Assembly (NCBI GenBank): GCA_002102225.1
Contig: LQPB01000065.1
Location: forward strand, 1-59,069
Origin: Mycobacterium interjectum
GTDB lineage: Bacteria; Actinomycetota; Actinomycetes; Mycobacteriales; Mycobacteriaceae
Length of the DNA: 59,069 nt
Direction of reading: 5' to 3'
How positions within the stretch are numbered: the stretch's first letter is position 1; every line of letters starts with the position of its first letter. Shown here piece by piece: positions 8,554 through 16,714 of the stretch. The translations under genes and the position numbers were made by a program. The notes below the pieces were generated by a model that saw only the letters and a program-made list of their open reading frames with translations, ran no database searches and had not been told where the DNA came from.

Positions 8554-8565
8554 AGAACACGTTCT
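8554..8565. promoter_or_regulatory. KstR-type operator candidate
   Basis: AGAAC-AC-GTTCT is a perfect inverted repeat; with the flanking bases it reads GAGAACACGTTCTA, 13 of 14 positions of the KstR palindrome as I remember it (TAGAAC-NN-GTTCTA). It lies in the divergent gap between the Rv2799-like gene (-) and pptH (+), 85 bp from the former and 66 bp from the latter. Confidence 0.65.
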
Positions 8566-8616
8566 AATCCGCCAGGCAAGGGCCCGGCGCAAAACCGGCC
8601 CGGCACAGCGGGTCGT

Positions 8617-8622
8617 TAGGCT
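8617..8622 (+). promoter_or_regulatory. -10 element of the pptH-pptT-truB operon
   Basis: TAGGCT followed by 8 nt and GTG at 8631. The spacing suits a leaderless transcript and favours GTG 8631 over GTG 8634. Confidence 0.5.
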
Positions 8623-8630
8623 GGTTAGTC

Positions 8631-9596
8631 GTGGTGACACCGGAATCGACGAACGGGGCGCAGCCAACGCTGTGGGCGGTTTCCGACCTGCACACCGGCC
8701 ACCTCGGTAACAAGCCCGTCACCGAATCGCTGCACCCGTCGTCCCCGGAGGACTGGCTGATCGTCGCCGGCGACGTCGCCGAACGCACCGACGAGATCCG
8801 TTGGGCGCTTGACCTGCTGCGGCGCCGATTCGCCAAGGTGATCTGGGTGCCCGGCAACCACGAGCTGTGGACCACCAGCCGCGACCCCATGCAGATCTTC
8901 GGCAAGGCCCGCTACGACTACCTGGTCAACATGTGCGACGAGCTGGGCGTGGTCACCCCGGAGCACCCGTTCCCGGTGTGGACCGAACGCGGCGGCCCGG
9001 CCACGATCGTGCCGATGTTCCTGCTGTACGACTACACCTTCTTGCCGGAGGGCGCGACGAGCAAAGCCGAAGGCCTGGCCATCGCGCGGGAACGCAACGT
9101 GGTGGCCACCGACGAATTCCTGCTGTCCTCCGAGCCCTACGCCACCCGCGAGGCCTGGTGCCGGGAGCGGCTCGCCAGCACCCGGGCCCGCCTCGAACAG
9201 CTCGACTGGATGACGCCGACGGTCCTGGTGAACCACTTCCCGCTGGTGCGGGACCCCTGCGACGCGCTGTTCTACCCGGAGTTCTCGCTGTGGTGCGGAA
9301 CCACCAAGACCGCCGACTGGCACACCCGATACAACGCCATCTGCTCGGTGTACGGGCACCTGCACATCCCGCGCACCACCTGGTACGACGACGTGCGCTT
9401 CGAGGAGGTGTCGGTCGGCTACCCGCGGGAGTGGCGCCGCCGCAAGCCGTACAGCTGGTTGCGCCAGGTGTTGCCGGATCCCCAGTACGCGCCCGGCTAT
9501 CTCAACGACTTCGGCGGTCACTTCGTGATCACCCCCGAGATGCGCCGGCAGGCCGTGCAGTTCCGGGAACGAGTGCGGCAGCGGCAGTCCCGATGA
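8631..9596 (+). CDS. pptH: Metallophosphoesterase, 4'-phosphopantetheinyl hydrolase PptH
   Basis: Calcineurin-type phosphoesterase of 321 residues. Metal-binding motifs are visible in order: SDLHTGH near residue 18, GDVAERTDE near residue 47, GNHELW near residue 77, VNHFPL near residue 200 and YGHLHIPRT near residue 242. The M. tuberculosis orthologue (Rv2795c) removes phosphopantetheine from acyl-carrier proteins and so opposes PptT. The stop overlaps the pptT ATG (ATGA), so the antagonists are co-translated. The function is assigned by synteny and family. Confidence 0.88.
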   Translation: MVTPESTNGAQPTLWAVSDLHTGHLGNKPVTESLHPSSPEDWLIVAGDVAERTDEIRWALDLLRRRFAKVIWVPGNHELWTTSRDPMQIFGKARYDYLVNMCDELGVVTPEHPFPVWTERGGPATIVPMFLLYDYTFLPEGATSKAEGLAIARERNVVATDEFLLSSEPYATREAWCRERLASTRARLEQLDWMTPTVLVNHFPLVRDPCDALFYPEFSLWCGTTKTADWHTRYNAICSVYGHLHIPRTTWYDDVRFEEVSVGYPREWRRRKPYSWLRQVLPDPQYAPGYLNDFGGHFVITPEMRRQAVQFRERVRQRQSR

Positions 9597-10279
9597 CGGG
9601 CCGCTTGCTCGTGTCGTCGGTGCTGCCCGACACGGCGTCGGACGACCTCGCGTATTCGGAGGTGTATTCCGATCCGCCGGGCCTGACGCCGCTGCCCGAA
9701 GAGGAGCCGCTGATCGCCAAGTCGGTCGCCAAGCGGCGCAATGAGTTCATCACCGTCCGGCACTGCGCCCGCCTCGCGATGGCCGACCTCGGCGTGCCGC
9801 CGGTGCCGATCCTCAAGGGCGACAAGGGCGAACCGTGCTGGCCCGACGGCGTGGTGGGCAGCCTCACCCACTGCACCGGCTACCGCGGCGCGGTGGTGGG
9901 CCGCGCCGGCGCGGTGCGCTCGGTGGGCATCGACGCCGAACCGCACGACGTGCTGCCCGACGGCGTGCTGGGCGCGATCGCGCTGGAGGAGGAGCGCCAC
10001 GAGATCGGCGCGCTGCCCGAGGGGCTGCACTGGGACCGGATCCTGTTCTGCGCCAAGGAGGCGACGTACAAGGCCTGGTTCCCGGTGACCAAGCGGTGGC
10101 TGGGTTTTGAGGACGCCCACATCGTGTTCGACCTCGACCCGCCCGGCGGGCGAACCTCCGGGGTGTTCGTCTCGAAGATCCTGATCGACGGGGAGGCGCC
10201 GGCGGGTCCGCCGCTGACGTCGCTGCGGGGCCGCTGGTCGGTCGAGCGCGGGCTGGTGCTCACCGCCATCGTGCTATGA
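9593..10279 (+). CDS. pptT: 4'-phosphopantetheinyl transferase PptT (Sfp type)
   Basis: Transfers phosphopantetheine from CoA to carrier-protein serines of type-I polyketide synthases and non-ribosomal peptide synthetases, activating mycolate, virulence-lipid and mycobactin synthesis. It has 228 residues, the expected length. The Mg/CoA site is intact: GIDAEPHD with D114 and E116, and the CAKEATYKAWFP segment with K155 and E156. The ATG overlaps the pptH stop, and its own stop overlaps the truB ATG. The longer open frame upstream is a shadow of pptH. Confidence 0.96.
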   Translation: MTGRLLVSSVLPDTASDDLAYSEVYSDPPGLTPLPEEEPLIAKSVAKRRNEFITVRHCARLAMADLGVPPVPILKGDKGEPCWPDGVVGSLTHCTGYRGAVVGRAGAVRSVGIDAEPHDVLPDGVLGAIALEEERHEIGALPEGLHWDRILFCAKEATYKAWFPVTKRWLGFEDAHIVFDLDPPGGRTSGVFVSKILIDGEAPAGPPLTSLRGRWSVERGLVLTAIVL

Positions 10280-11163
10280 GCGAGCCGGGAATCGTCCTCG
10301 TCGACAAGCCGGCCGGAATGACCAGCCACGACGTGGTGGGGCGGTGCCGCCGCATCTTCGCCACCCGCAGGGTGGGCCACGCGGGGACGCTGGACCCGAT
10401 GGCCACCGGCGTGCTGGTCATCGGCGTGGAGCGGGCCACCAAGATCCTGGGTCTGCTGACCGCGGCGTCGAAGTCGTACGCCGCCACCATCCGCCTGGGC
10501 CAGACCACGTCCACCGAGGACGCCGAAGGCGAAGTGCTGCAATGTGTTCCGGCCGGACACCTGACGGATGCGGCGATCGCCGCCGCCGTCGACGGGCTGC
10601 GCGGCGACATCGACCAGGTGCCGTCGGCGGTCAGCGCGATCAAGGTGGATGGCCGGCGCGCCTACCGGCTGGTCCGCGAGGGTCAGGCCGTCGAACTGGC
10701 GGCCCGGCCGGTGCGCATCGACCGGTTCGAGGTGCTGGCCGCCCGCCGCGAGGGGGAGGTCGTCGACCTCGACGTCGAGGTGGACTGTTCGTCGGGGACC
10801 TACGTCCGGGCGCTGGCCCGCGATCTCGGCGCCGCGCTGGGTGTGGGCGGGCACCTGACGGCGTTGCGGCGCACCAGCGTCGGGCGCTTCGGGCTGGACC
10901 GGGCGCGCCCGCTGGAGGATCTGGCCGAACATCCCCGGCTGACCTGGTCGCTGGACGAGGCGTGCCTGTTGTTGTTTGACCGCCGCGACCTGTCCGCCGA
11001 GGAGGCCGAGGCGGCAAGCAACGGCCGATCTTTGTCGCCGGCCGGCATCGACGGGGTCTACGCCGCCGCCGACGCCGACGGCCGGGTGATCGCGCTGCTG
11101 CGCGACGAGGGGCCCCGGACCAAGTCGGTCGTGGTGATCCGTCCCTCGACGCTGTCGCGGTAG
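10276..11163 (+). CDS. truB: tRNA pseudouridine(55) synthase
   Basis: Makes pseudouridine 55 in the T-loop of tRNAs. The 295 residues carry the TruB catalytic motif HAGTLDPMATGVL with the nucleophilic Asp at residue 40, preceded by VDKPAGMTSHDVV and followed by the C-terminal PUA-like region. The ATG overlaps the pptT stop. The stop codon forms part of the -10-like TAGGTT used by the next gene. Confidence 0.96.
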   Translation: MSEPGIVLVDKPAGMTSHDVVGRCRRIFATRRVGHAGTLDPMATGVLVIGVERATKILGLLTAASKSYAATIRLGQTTSTEDAEGEVLQCVPAGHLTDAAIAAAVDGLRGDIDQVPSAVSAIKVDGRRAYRLVREGQAVELAARPVRIDRFEVLAARREGEVVDLDVEVDCSSGTYVRALARDLGAALGVGGHLTALRRTSVGRFGLDRARPLEDLAEHPRLTWSLDEACLLLFDRRDLSAEEAEAASNGRSLSPAGIDGVYAAADADGRVIALLRDEGPRTKSVVVIRPSTLSR

Positions 11164-11166
11164 GTT
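11161..11166 (+). promoter_or_regulatory. -10 element of the crotonase gene, overlapping the truB stop
   Basis: TAGGTT followed by 7 nt and the ATG at 11174. The TAG of this hexamer is the truB stop codon. Confidence 0.4.
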
Positions 11167-11173
11167 CCTACGA

Positions 11174-11977
11174 ATGAGCGAAGACAGGGTCCGGGTGCGC
11201 ATCGGGGACGGTGGCGTGGCCACGGTGACGATGGTGCGCACCGACAAGCACAACGCCCTTGACCAAGCCATGTTCGAGGGCTTGATGAACGCGGCAGCAC
11301 AACTGGCAGAAGACAAATCGGTTCGCGCGGTCGTGCTGCACGGCGAGGGAAAGAGCTTTTGCTCGGGCCTGGACGTTGCCAGCTTCATGTCGGGGCAGGG
11401 CGGCACCGGGGTGCTGCTGGAACGCGACGGCGACCGGGTGGCCAACTTTGCGCAACGCGTGGCCTACGACTGGTCGCTGGTGCCGGCGCCGGTCATCGCC
11501 GCCATCCACGGGAACTGCTTCGGCGGCGGCCTGCAGATCGCGCTGGGCGCCGACATCCGGATTGCCGCACCGGACGCGAAGCTGTCCATCATGGAGGTCA
11601 AGTGGGGGCTGGTCCCCGACATGGGCATCACGCAGACGCTGCCGCGACTCGTCGCCATCGACGTTGCCAAGGAGCTGACCTTCAGCGGCCGCATCGTGGC
11701 AGGCAGCGAGGCTTTGGCGCTCGGACTGGTCACGCGAAACAGTGACGATCCGCTGGCCTCGGCGAAGGAACTCGCGGACGAGATCGCGCGCAAATCTCCC
11801 GATGCCGTTCGCGCTGCCAAGCGCCTCTACGACGAAACGTGGCTCAGCGACGACGCCGCGGCCGCCCTCAAACGCGAAACCGAGCTGCAGGTCGGGCTGC
11901 TCGGCAAGCCCAATCAGATTGCCGCCGTGGTGGCCGGAATGTCGGGGGAGGACCCGGCCTTCGTCGACCCCGCCTGA
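11174..11977 (+). CDS. Crotonase/enoyl-CoA hydratase family protein
   Basis: A 267-residue crotonase-fold protein: FCSGLDVASFM near residue 59 forms the first oxyanion-hole element and IHGNCFGGGLQIALGAD near residue 114 the second, followed by VKWGLVPDMG. The acidic residues of classical hydratases are partly replaced, so isomerase or another CoA chemistry is possible. It lies between truB and ltp1, a spot where I recall transposon genes in M. tuberculosis H37Rv, so its presence is a lineage difference. It is probably transcribed from its own leaderless promoter. Confidence 0.85.
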   Translation: MSEDRVRVRIGDGGVATVTMVRTDKHNALDQAMFEGLMNAAAQLAEDKSVRAVVLHGEGKSFCSGLDVASFMSGQGGTGVLLERDGDRVANFAQRVAYDWSLVPAPVIAAIHGNCFGGGLQIALGADIRIAAPDAKLSIMEVKWGLVPDMGITQTLPRLVAIDVAKELTFSGRIVAGSEALALGLVTRNSDDPLASAKELADEIARKSPDAVRAAKRLYDETWLSDDAAAALKRETELQVGLLGKPNQIAAVVAGMSGEDPAFVDPA

Positions 11978-12028
11978 CGCCGGGCGCGCTCGCGGCGACG
12001 GGGGTTCCAGCGACCGAGTCCACCCGGC

Positions 12029-12034
12029 TAAGCT
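12029..12034 (+). promoter_or_regulatory. -10 element upstream of ltp1
   Basis: TAAGCT lies 49 bp before the ltp1 ATG in the 106-bp gap after the crotonase gene. It predicts a leader of about 43 nt carrying GGAAGG at about 12070-12075. Confidence 0.35.
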
Positions 12035-12083
12035 CCGGACCAGACGGGTGTCAACTCGCCCACATCTCCGGAAGGCGCGCGCT

Positions 12084-13274
12084 ATGTCCAACAAGGTTTA
12101 CGTCGTCGGCGTCGGCATGACGAAGTTCGAGAAGCCGGGCCGCCGGGAGGGCTGGGACTACCCGGACATGGCGCGGGAGTCGGGCACCAACGCGCTGACC
12201 GACGCCGGCATCGACTACCGCGAGGTGCAGCAGGGCTACGTCGGCTACGTCGCCGGCGACTCGACGTCCGGGCAGCGGGCGCTCTACGAGCTGGGCATGA
12301 CCGGCATCCCGATCGTCAACGTCAACAACAACTGCTCGACCGGCTCGACGGCGCTGTTCCTGGCCGCGCAGGCGGTCCGCGGCGGGCTCGCCGACTGCGC
12401 CATCGCTTTGGGCTTCGAGAAGATGCAGCCCGGCGCGCTGAGCGGCGGCGCCTCCGACCGCGAGTCACCGATGGGCAAGCACGTCAAGGCGATGGCCGAG
12501 ATCGACGAGTTCGCGATGCCCGTCGCGCCGTGGATGTTCGGTGCCGCCGGCCGCGAGCACATGCGGCAATACGGCACCACCGCAGAGCATTTCGCCAAGA
12601 TCGGCTATAAGAATCACAAGCACTCCACCAACAACCCCTTCGCGCAGTTCCAGGAGTCCTACACGCTCGACGACATCCTGGCGTCGCGGATGATCTCCGA
12701 CCCGCTGACCAAGCTGCAGTGCTCGCCGACGTCGGACGGGTCGGGCGCGGCGATCGTGGCTTCGGAGAGCTTCGTCGACAGGCACGGGCTGGCCGGCCAG
12801 GCGGTGGAGATCGTCGGTCAGGCGATGACCACCGACTTCGCCTCGACGTTCGACGGCAGCGCCAAGAACCTCATCGGTTATGACATGAACGTGCAAGCCG
12901 CCCAACAGGTTTATGACCAGTCCGGGCTGGGCCCCGAGGACTTCCAGGTGATCGAGCTGCACGACTGCTTCTCGGCCAACGAGCTGCTGCTGTACGAGGC
13001 CCTCGGCCTGTGCGGCCCGGGCGAGGCGGCGAAGCTGGTCGACAACGGCGACACCACCTACGGCGGACGCTGGGTGGTCAACCCGTCCGGCGGCCTGATC
13101 TCCAAGGGGCACCCGCTGGGTGCGACCGGGCTGGCGCAGTGCGCCGAGCTGACCTGGCAGCTGCGCGGGACCGCGGACAAGCGCCAGGTCGACAACGTCA
13201 CCGCGGCGCTGCAGCACAACATCGGGCTGGGCGGCGCCGCCGTGGTCACCGCCTACCAGCGCGCCGAGCGCTAA
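12084..13274 (+). CDS. ltp1: Lipid-transfer/thiolase-like protein Ltp1
   Basis: SCP-X-type thiolase-fold protein (acetyl-CoA acetyltransferase or sterol-carrier thiolase family) of 396 residues. The catalytic-type Cys is in NNNCSTGSTAL near residue 86, the conserved ELHDCFSANE near residue 290 and the glycine-rich NPSGGLISKGHPLGATG near residue 332. The likely role is thiolytic or aldol-lyase chemistry on acyl-CoA or sterol side chains. The ATG at 12084 has GGAAGG upstream; the frame before it is a shadow of the crotonase gene. fadE21 follows after 7 bp, so the two form an operon. Confidence 0.9.
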   Translation: MSNKVYVVGVGMTKFEKPGRREGWDYPDMARESGTNALTDAGIDYREVQQGYVGYVAGDSTSGQRALYELGMTGIPIVNVNNNCSTGSTALFLAAQAVRGGLADCAIALGFEKMQPGALSGGASDRESPMGKHVKAMAEIDEFAMPVAPWMFGAAGREHMRQYGTTAEHFAKIGYKNHKHSTNNPFAQFQESYTLDDILASRMISDPLTKLQCSPTSDGSGAAIVASESFVDRHGLAGQAVEIVGQAMTTDFASTFDGSAKNLIGYDMNVQAAQQVYDQSGLGPEDFQVIELHDCFSANELLLYEALGLCGPGEAAKLVDNGDTTYGGRWVVNPSGGLISKGHPLGATGLAQCAELTWQLRGTADKRQVDNVTAALQHNIGLGGAAVVTAYQRAER

Positions 13275-13281
13275 GGGCGCA

Positions 13282-14532
13282 ATGTTCGAATGGTCCGACA
13301 CGGACCTGATGGTCCGGGACGCCGTCCGGCAGTTCATCGACAAGGAGATCCGCCCGCACCTCGATGAGCTGGAAACGGGTGCGCTGTCGCCCTATCCGAT
13401 CGCCCGCAAGCTGTTCAGCCAGTTCGGCCTGGACGTGATGGCCGCCGAGTCGGTCAAGTCGATGCTGGAACGCGAGCACGCCAAGCAAGCGGGCGAGGCG
13501 CCCGCCGAAAACGGCGACGGCGCAGGCGGTTTCGGTGCGGGCGGCGCCCAGGCGTCGATGATGGCGGTGCTGGTGTCCGAGCTCTCCCGCGTCAGCATCG
13601 GGCTGCTGAGCACCGCGTCGGTCAGCATCGGGCTGGGCGCGGCGACCATCATGAGCCGCGGCACGCTGGCCCAGAAGGAACGCTGGCTGCCCGACCTGAT
13701 GACGCTGAAGAAGATCGCGGCCTGGGCGATCACCGAGCCCGACTCCGGCTCGGACGCGTTCGGCGGCATGAAGACGTCGGTGAAGCGCGACGGCGAGGAC
13801 TACATCCTCAACGGGCAGAAGACGTTCATCACCAACGGGCCCTGCGCCGACATCCTGGTCGTGTACGCCAAGCTGGACGAGGGTGACGCCGCCGTCGACA
13901 AGCGCAACCGGCCGGTGCTGATCTTCGTGCTGGAGGCGGGCATGCCCGGCCTCACGCAGGGCAAGCCGTTCAAGAAGATGGGCATGATGTCCTCGCCGAC
14001 GGGCGAATTGTTCTTCGACAACGTGCGGCTGACTCCCGACCGCCTGCTCGGCGAGAACCAGCGGCAGTCCGGCGCCGACGGCCGCGACAGCGCCCGTGAC
14101 AATTTCGCCGCGGAGCGGATCGGGATCGCGATGATGGCGCTGGGCATCATCAACGAATGCCACCGGCTGTGCGTGGATTACGCCAAGACCCGCACGCTGT
14201 GGGGCCGCAACATCGGGCAGTTCCAGCTCATCCAGCTCAAGCTGGCGAAGATGGAAATCGCGCGAATGAACGTGCAGAACATGGTGTTTCACACGATCGA
14301 GCGGCAGCAGGCGGGCAAACCGCTGACGCTGGCCGAGGCGTCGGCGATCAAGCTGTACTCCTCGGAGGCGGCCACCGACGTCGCCATGGACGCCGTGCAA
14401 TTGTTCGGCGGCAACGGCTACATGGCCGAGTACCGCGTGGAGCAGCTGGCCCGCGACGCGAAGTCGCTGATGATCTACGCCGGCAGCAACGAGGTCCAGG
14501 TCACCCACATCGCCAAGGGCCTGCTGAGTTAG
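13282..14532 (+). CDS. fadE21: Acyl-CoA dehydrogenase FadE21
   Basis: FAD-dependent acyl-CoA dehydrogenase of 416 residues. Signatures are AWAITEPDSGSDA near residue 148, YILNGQKTFITNG near residue 175, the GENQRQS region, ERIGIAMMALG near residue 278 and the terminal LFGGNGYMAEYRVEQLARD. An Ala/Gly-rich insert (residues about 62-90) separates two N-terminal helices. It probably introduces the double bond into an acyl-CoA handled by the neighbouring thiolase-like Ltp1. It ends 12 bp from the convergent sirR stop. Confidence 0.92.
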   Translation: MFEWSDTDLMVRDAVRQFIDKEIRPHLDELETGALSPYPIARKLFSQFGLDVMAAESVKSMLEREHAKQAGEAPAENGDGAGGFGAGGAQASMMAVLVSELSRVSIGLLSTASVSIGLGAATIMSRGTLAQKERWLPDLMTLKKIAAWAITEPDSGSDAFGGMKTSVKRDGEDYILNGQKTFITNGPCADILVVYAKLDEGDAAVDKRNRPVLIFVLEAGMPGLTQGKPFKKMGMMSSPTGELFFDNVRLTPDRLLGENQRQSGADGRDSARDNFAAERIGIAMMALGIINECHRLCVDYAKTRTLWGRNIGQFQLIQLKLAKMEIARMNVQNMVFHTIERQQAGKPLTLAEASAIKLYSSEAATDVAMDAVQLFGGNGYMAEYRVEQLARDAKSLMIYAGSNEVQVTHIAKGLLS

Positions 14533-14544
14533 GGCGGGCTGAGG

Positions 14545-15252
14545 CTATCTGGCCACGACCCAGATCGCACGCGCGGCGGGGCTGCCCAGGTCGACGGTGC
14601 ACTCGGCGCCGTCCACCGCTTCGATCGCGACGGAGATCATGCCGGCGAATTCGCGCCTGGTCAGCACGCGCAGCCGCGAGTCCAGATGGATGCCGACGTC
14701 GGTGAAGTAGCGCAGCATCTCCGGGTCGGAATCGGAGATGCGGGCGACCGTCCCGGTGTCCCCGTCGCCGCACGCCCACAGCTGGCGGGCCGGCGGCGTG
14801 GGCACCTGCCCGTCGGAGGCGGGGATGGGGTCGCCGTGCGGGTCGCGCCGCGGATACCCGAGCTTGGCGTCGATGCGGGCCACCAGCCGATCCGACACCG
14901 CGTGCTCGAGCACCTCGGCCTCGTCGTGCACCTCGTCCCAGCCGTAACCGAGCTCGTTGACCAGGAAGGTCTCCAGTAACCGGTGGCGGCGCACCACCTC
15001 GAGGGCCGCCCGGCGCCCGGCCTCGGTCAGCGTGACCGCGCCGTACTTCTCATGGTCGACCAGCCCCTGCTCCGCGAGCTTGCGGATCGACTCCGAGGCG
15101 GTGCTGGCCGACACCCCGATTCGGTCGGCCAGCATCTTGGTGCTGACCTTCTGCGCAGCCCCGTCCGTGGACCATTCCTGGGCATTCCAGATGACCTTCA
15201 GGTAGTCCTGGCCGACCGCGGTGAGACCGCCAGGCTCATCGTCAGCCCTCAC
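14545..15252 (-). CDS. sirR: DtxR/MntR-family metal-dependent regulator
   Basis: A 235-residue iron/manganese-dependent repressor: winged helix (VSTKMLADRIGVSASTASES, residues about 31-50), dimerisation and metal-binding helices (HRLLETFLVNELGYGWDEVH and EAEVLEHAVSDRL) and a C-terminal SH3-like domain. The M. tuberculosis orthologue Rv2788 has been described as the manganese regulator MntR. The GTG at 15252 is chosen because TAAACT lies 8 nt upstream on the minus strand and the protein then starts MRADDEPGG as in relatives; the longer open frame is a shadow of ribF. It is divergent from ribF with a 93-bp gap. Confidence 0.92.
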   Translation of the reverse strand: MRADDEPGGLTAVGQDYLKVIWNAQEWSTDGAAQKVSTKMLADRIGVSASTASESIRKLAEQGLVDHEKYGAVTLTEAGRRAALEVVRRHRLLETFLVNELGYGWDEVHDEAEVLEHAVSDRLVARIDAKLGYPRRDPHGDPIPASDGQVPTPPARQLWACGDGDTGTVARISDSDPEMLRYFTDVGIHLDSRLRVLTRREFAGMISVAIEAVDGAECTVDLGSPAARAIWVVAR

Positions 15253-15260
15253 AAGCACAA

Positions 15261-15266
15261 AGTTTA
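15261..15266 (-). promoter_or_regulatory. -10 element of sirR (leaderless)
   Basis: TAAACT on the minus strand, then 8 nt, then GTG at 15252. The overlapping plus-strand TTTAGGCAA resembles half of a DtxR-type box, so autoregulation is conceivable but unproven. Confidence 0.5.
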
Positions 15267-15332
15267 GGCAACCCACACCTGATTCGGCGTGCCGCGCTCC
15301 GATCTGGCGCGCCATCACCCGGTGCGGCGCCG

Positions 15333-15338
15333 TAGGCT
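15333..15338 (+). promoter_or_regulatory. -10 element of ribF (leaderless)
   Basis: TAGGCT followed by 7 nt and GTG at 15346. It decides the start: the in-frame codon at 15289 lies upstream of this promoter. Confidence 0.5.
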
Positions 15339-15345
15339 TGCGGTC

Positions 15346-16317
15346 GTGCAGCGGTGGCGCGGCCAAGACGAGATCCCCACGGACTGGGGCAGATGCGTGG
15401 TCACCATCGGGGTCTTCGATGGTGTCCACCGCGGCCACGCCGAGCTGATCGCGCACGCGGTGAAGGCCGCCCGCGCCCGCAACGTGCCGACCGTGCTGAT
15501 GACGTTCGACCCGCACCCGATGGAAGTCGTCTATCCCGGCAGCCACCCCGCGCAGCTCACCACGCTGACCCGCCGCGCCGAGCTCGTCGAGGAGCTGGGC
15601 ATCGACGTCTTCCTGGTGATGCCGTTCACCAGCGATTTCATGAGGCTCACCCCGGAGCGCTACATCCACGAGCTGCTGGTGGAGAACCTGCACGTGGTGG
15701 AGGTCGTGGTGGGGGAGAACTTCACGTTCGGCAAGAAGGCGGCCGGCAACGTCGAGACGTTGCGCCGCGCCGGTGAGCGGTTCGGCTTCGCGGTGGAGTC
15801 GATGTCGCTGCTGTCCGAGCACCACAGCAACGAGACCGTGACGTTCTCGTCCACCTACATCCGGTCCTGCGTGGACGCCGGCGACATGGTGGCGGCCACC
15901 GAGGCGCTCGGCCGGCCGCACCGCGTTGAGGGCGTCGTCGTCCGGGGCGAGGGGCGGGGCATGGAGCTGGGTTTTCCTACCGCCAACGTGGCGCCGCCGA
16001 TGTATTCGGCCATCCCGGCCGACGGGGTGTACGCGGCGTGGTTCACCGTGCTCGGGCACGGGCCGGTGGCCGGCACCGTCATCCCGGGGGAGCGCTACCA
16101 GGCCGCGGTGTCCGTCGGCACCAACCCGACCTTCTCGGGGCGCACCCGCACCGTCGAGGCCTTCGTCCTGGACACCAGCGCCGACCTGTACGGACAGCAC
16201 GTGGCGCTGGACTTTGTCGCGCGCATCCGCGGACAGCGCAGGTTCGACACGATCAAGGGACTCATCGCCGCGATGGGCGAGGACACCGAGCGGGCCCGCG
16301 CCCTGCTCGCGGACTGA
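15346..16317 (+). CDS. ribF: Bifunctional riboflavin kinase / FAD synthetase
   Basis: Converts riboflavin to FMN and FMN to FAD. It has 323 residues from GTG 15346 (MQRWRGQDEIP). The N-terminal FAD-synthetase domain shows VFDGVHRGH near residue 25, TFDPHP near residue 53 and SSTYIRS near residue 168. The C-terminal flavokinase domain shows GRGMELGFPTAN near residue 203, DGVYAAW and the SVGTNPTF segment. rpsO follows after 127 bp containing its own promoter. Rv2787, which I recall between sirR and ribF in M. tuberculosis, is missing. Confidence 0.95.
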   Translation: MQRWRGQDEIPTDWGRCVVTIGVFDGVHRGHAELIAHAVKAARARNVPTVLMTFDPHPMEVVYPGSHPAQLTTLTRRAELVEELGIDVFLVMPFTSDFMRLTPERYIHELLVENLHVVEVVVGENFTFGKKAAGNVETLRRAGERFGFAVESMSLLSEHHSNETVTFSSTYIRSCVDAGDMVAATEALGRPHRVEGVVVRGEGRGMELGFPTANVAPPMYSAIPADGVYAAWFTVLGHGPVAGTVIPGERYQAAVSVGTNPTFSGRTRTVEAFVLDTSADLYGQHVALDFVARIRGQRRFDTIKGLIAAMGEDTERARALLAD

Positions 16318-16355
16318 CCGCGCCCGACGATTCGGGTCGGCCGCCGCCCCGCTGC

Positions 16356-16361
16356 TAAACT
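16356..16361 (+). promoter_or_regulatory. -10 element of rpsO
   Basis: TAAACT, about 84 bp upstream of the rpsO GTG, in the ribF-rpsO gap. It predicts a leader of about 75 nt ending in GGAG 8 nt before the start. Confidence 0.5.
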
Positions 16362-16444
16362 GCCGGACGACATCGGCGCGCGCTGCGGTTCGCGGTGGCC
16401 GCGCTCTGAATTCACATCGCGGACCGATTGATGGAGATAGTTTC

Positions 16445-16714
16445 GTGGCGCTTACTGCCGAGCAGAAAAAAGAAATCCTGGGCTCCTACGGCCTGCACGA
16501 CACCGACACCGGGTCCCCGGAGGCCCAGGTCGCCCTGCTGACCAGGCGGATCGCCGACCTGACCGAGCACCTCAAGGTGCACAAGCACGACCACCACTCG
16601 CGGCGGGGACTGCTGCTCCTGGTGGGGCGCCGGCGCCGGCTGCTCAAATACGTGTCGCAGATCGACGTGGAGCGTTACCGCTCGCTGGTCGAGCGGCTGG
16701 GCCTGCGGCGCTGA
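16445..16714 (+). CDS. rpsO: 30S ribosomal protein S15
   Basis: An 89-residue primary 16S rRNA-binding protein with the S15 signatures GSYGLHDTDTGSPEAQVALL, HKHDHHSRRGLL and GRRRRLLKYV. The GTG start at 16445 is preceded by GGAG with 8-nt spacing. The neighbour downstream is gpsI (PNPase), the classical rpsO-pnp pair; lppU, which I recall between them in M. tuberculosis, is absent. S15 can autoregulate in other bacteria, but I see no pseudoknot that I can support here. Confidence 0.97.
   Translation: MALTAEQKKEILGSYGLHDTDTGSPEAQVALLTRRIADLTEHLKVHKHDHHSRRGLLLLVGRRRRLLKYVSQIDVERYRSLVERLGLRR

Noticed and set aside
8470..8667. Upstream extension of the Rv2799-like gene
   Set aside because: It would run through the pptH promoter and KstR-like site; the GTG with AGGAG precedes a signal-like segment at 8469.
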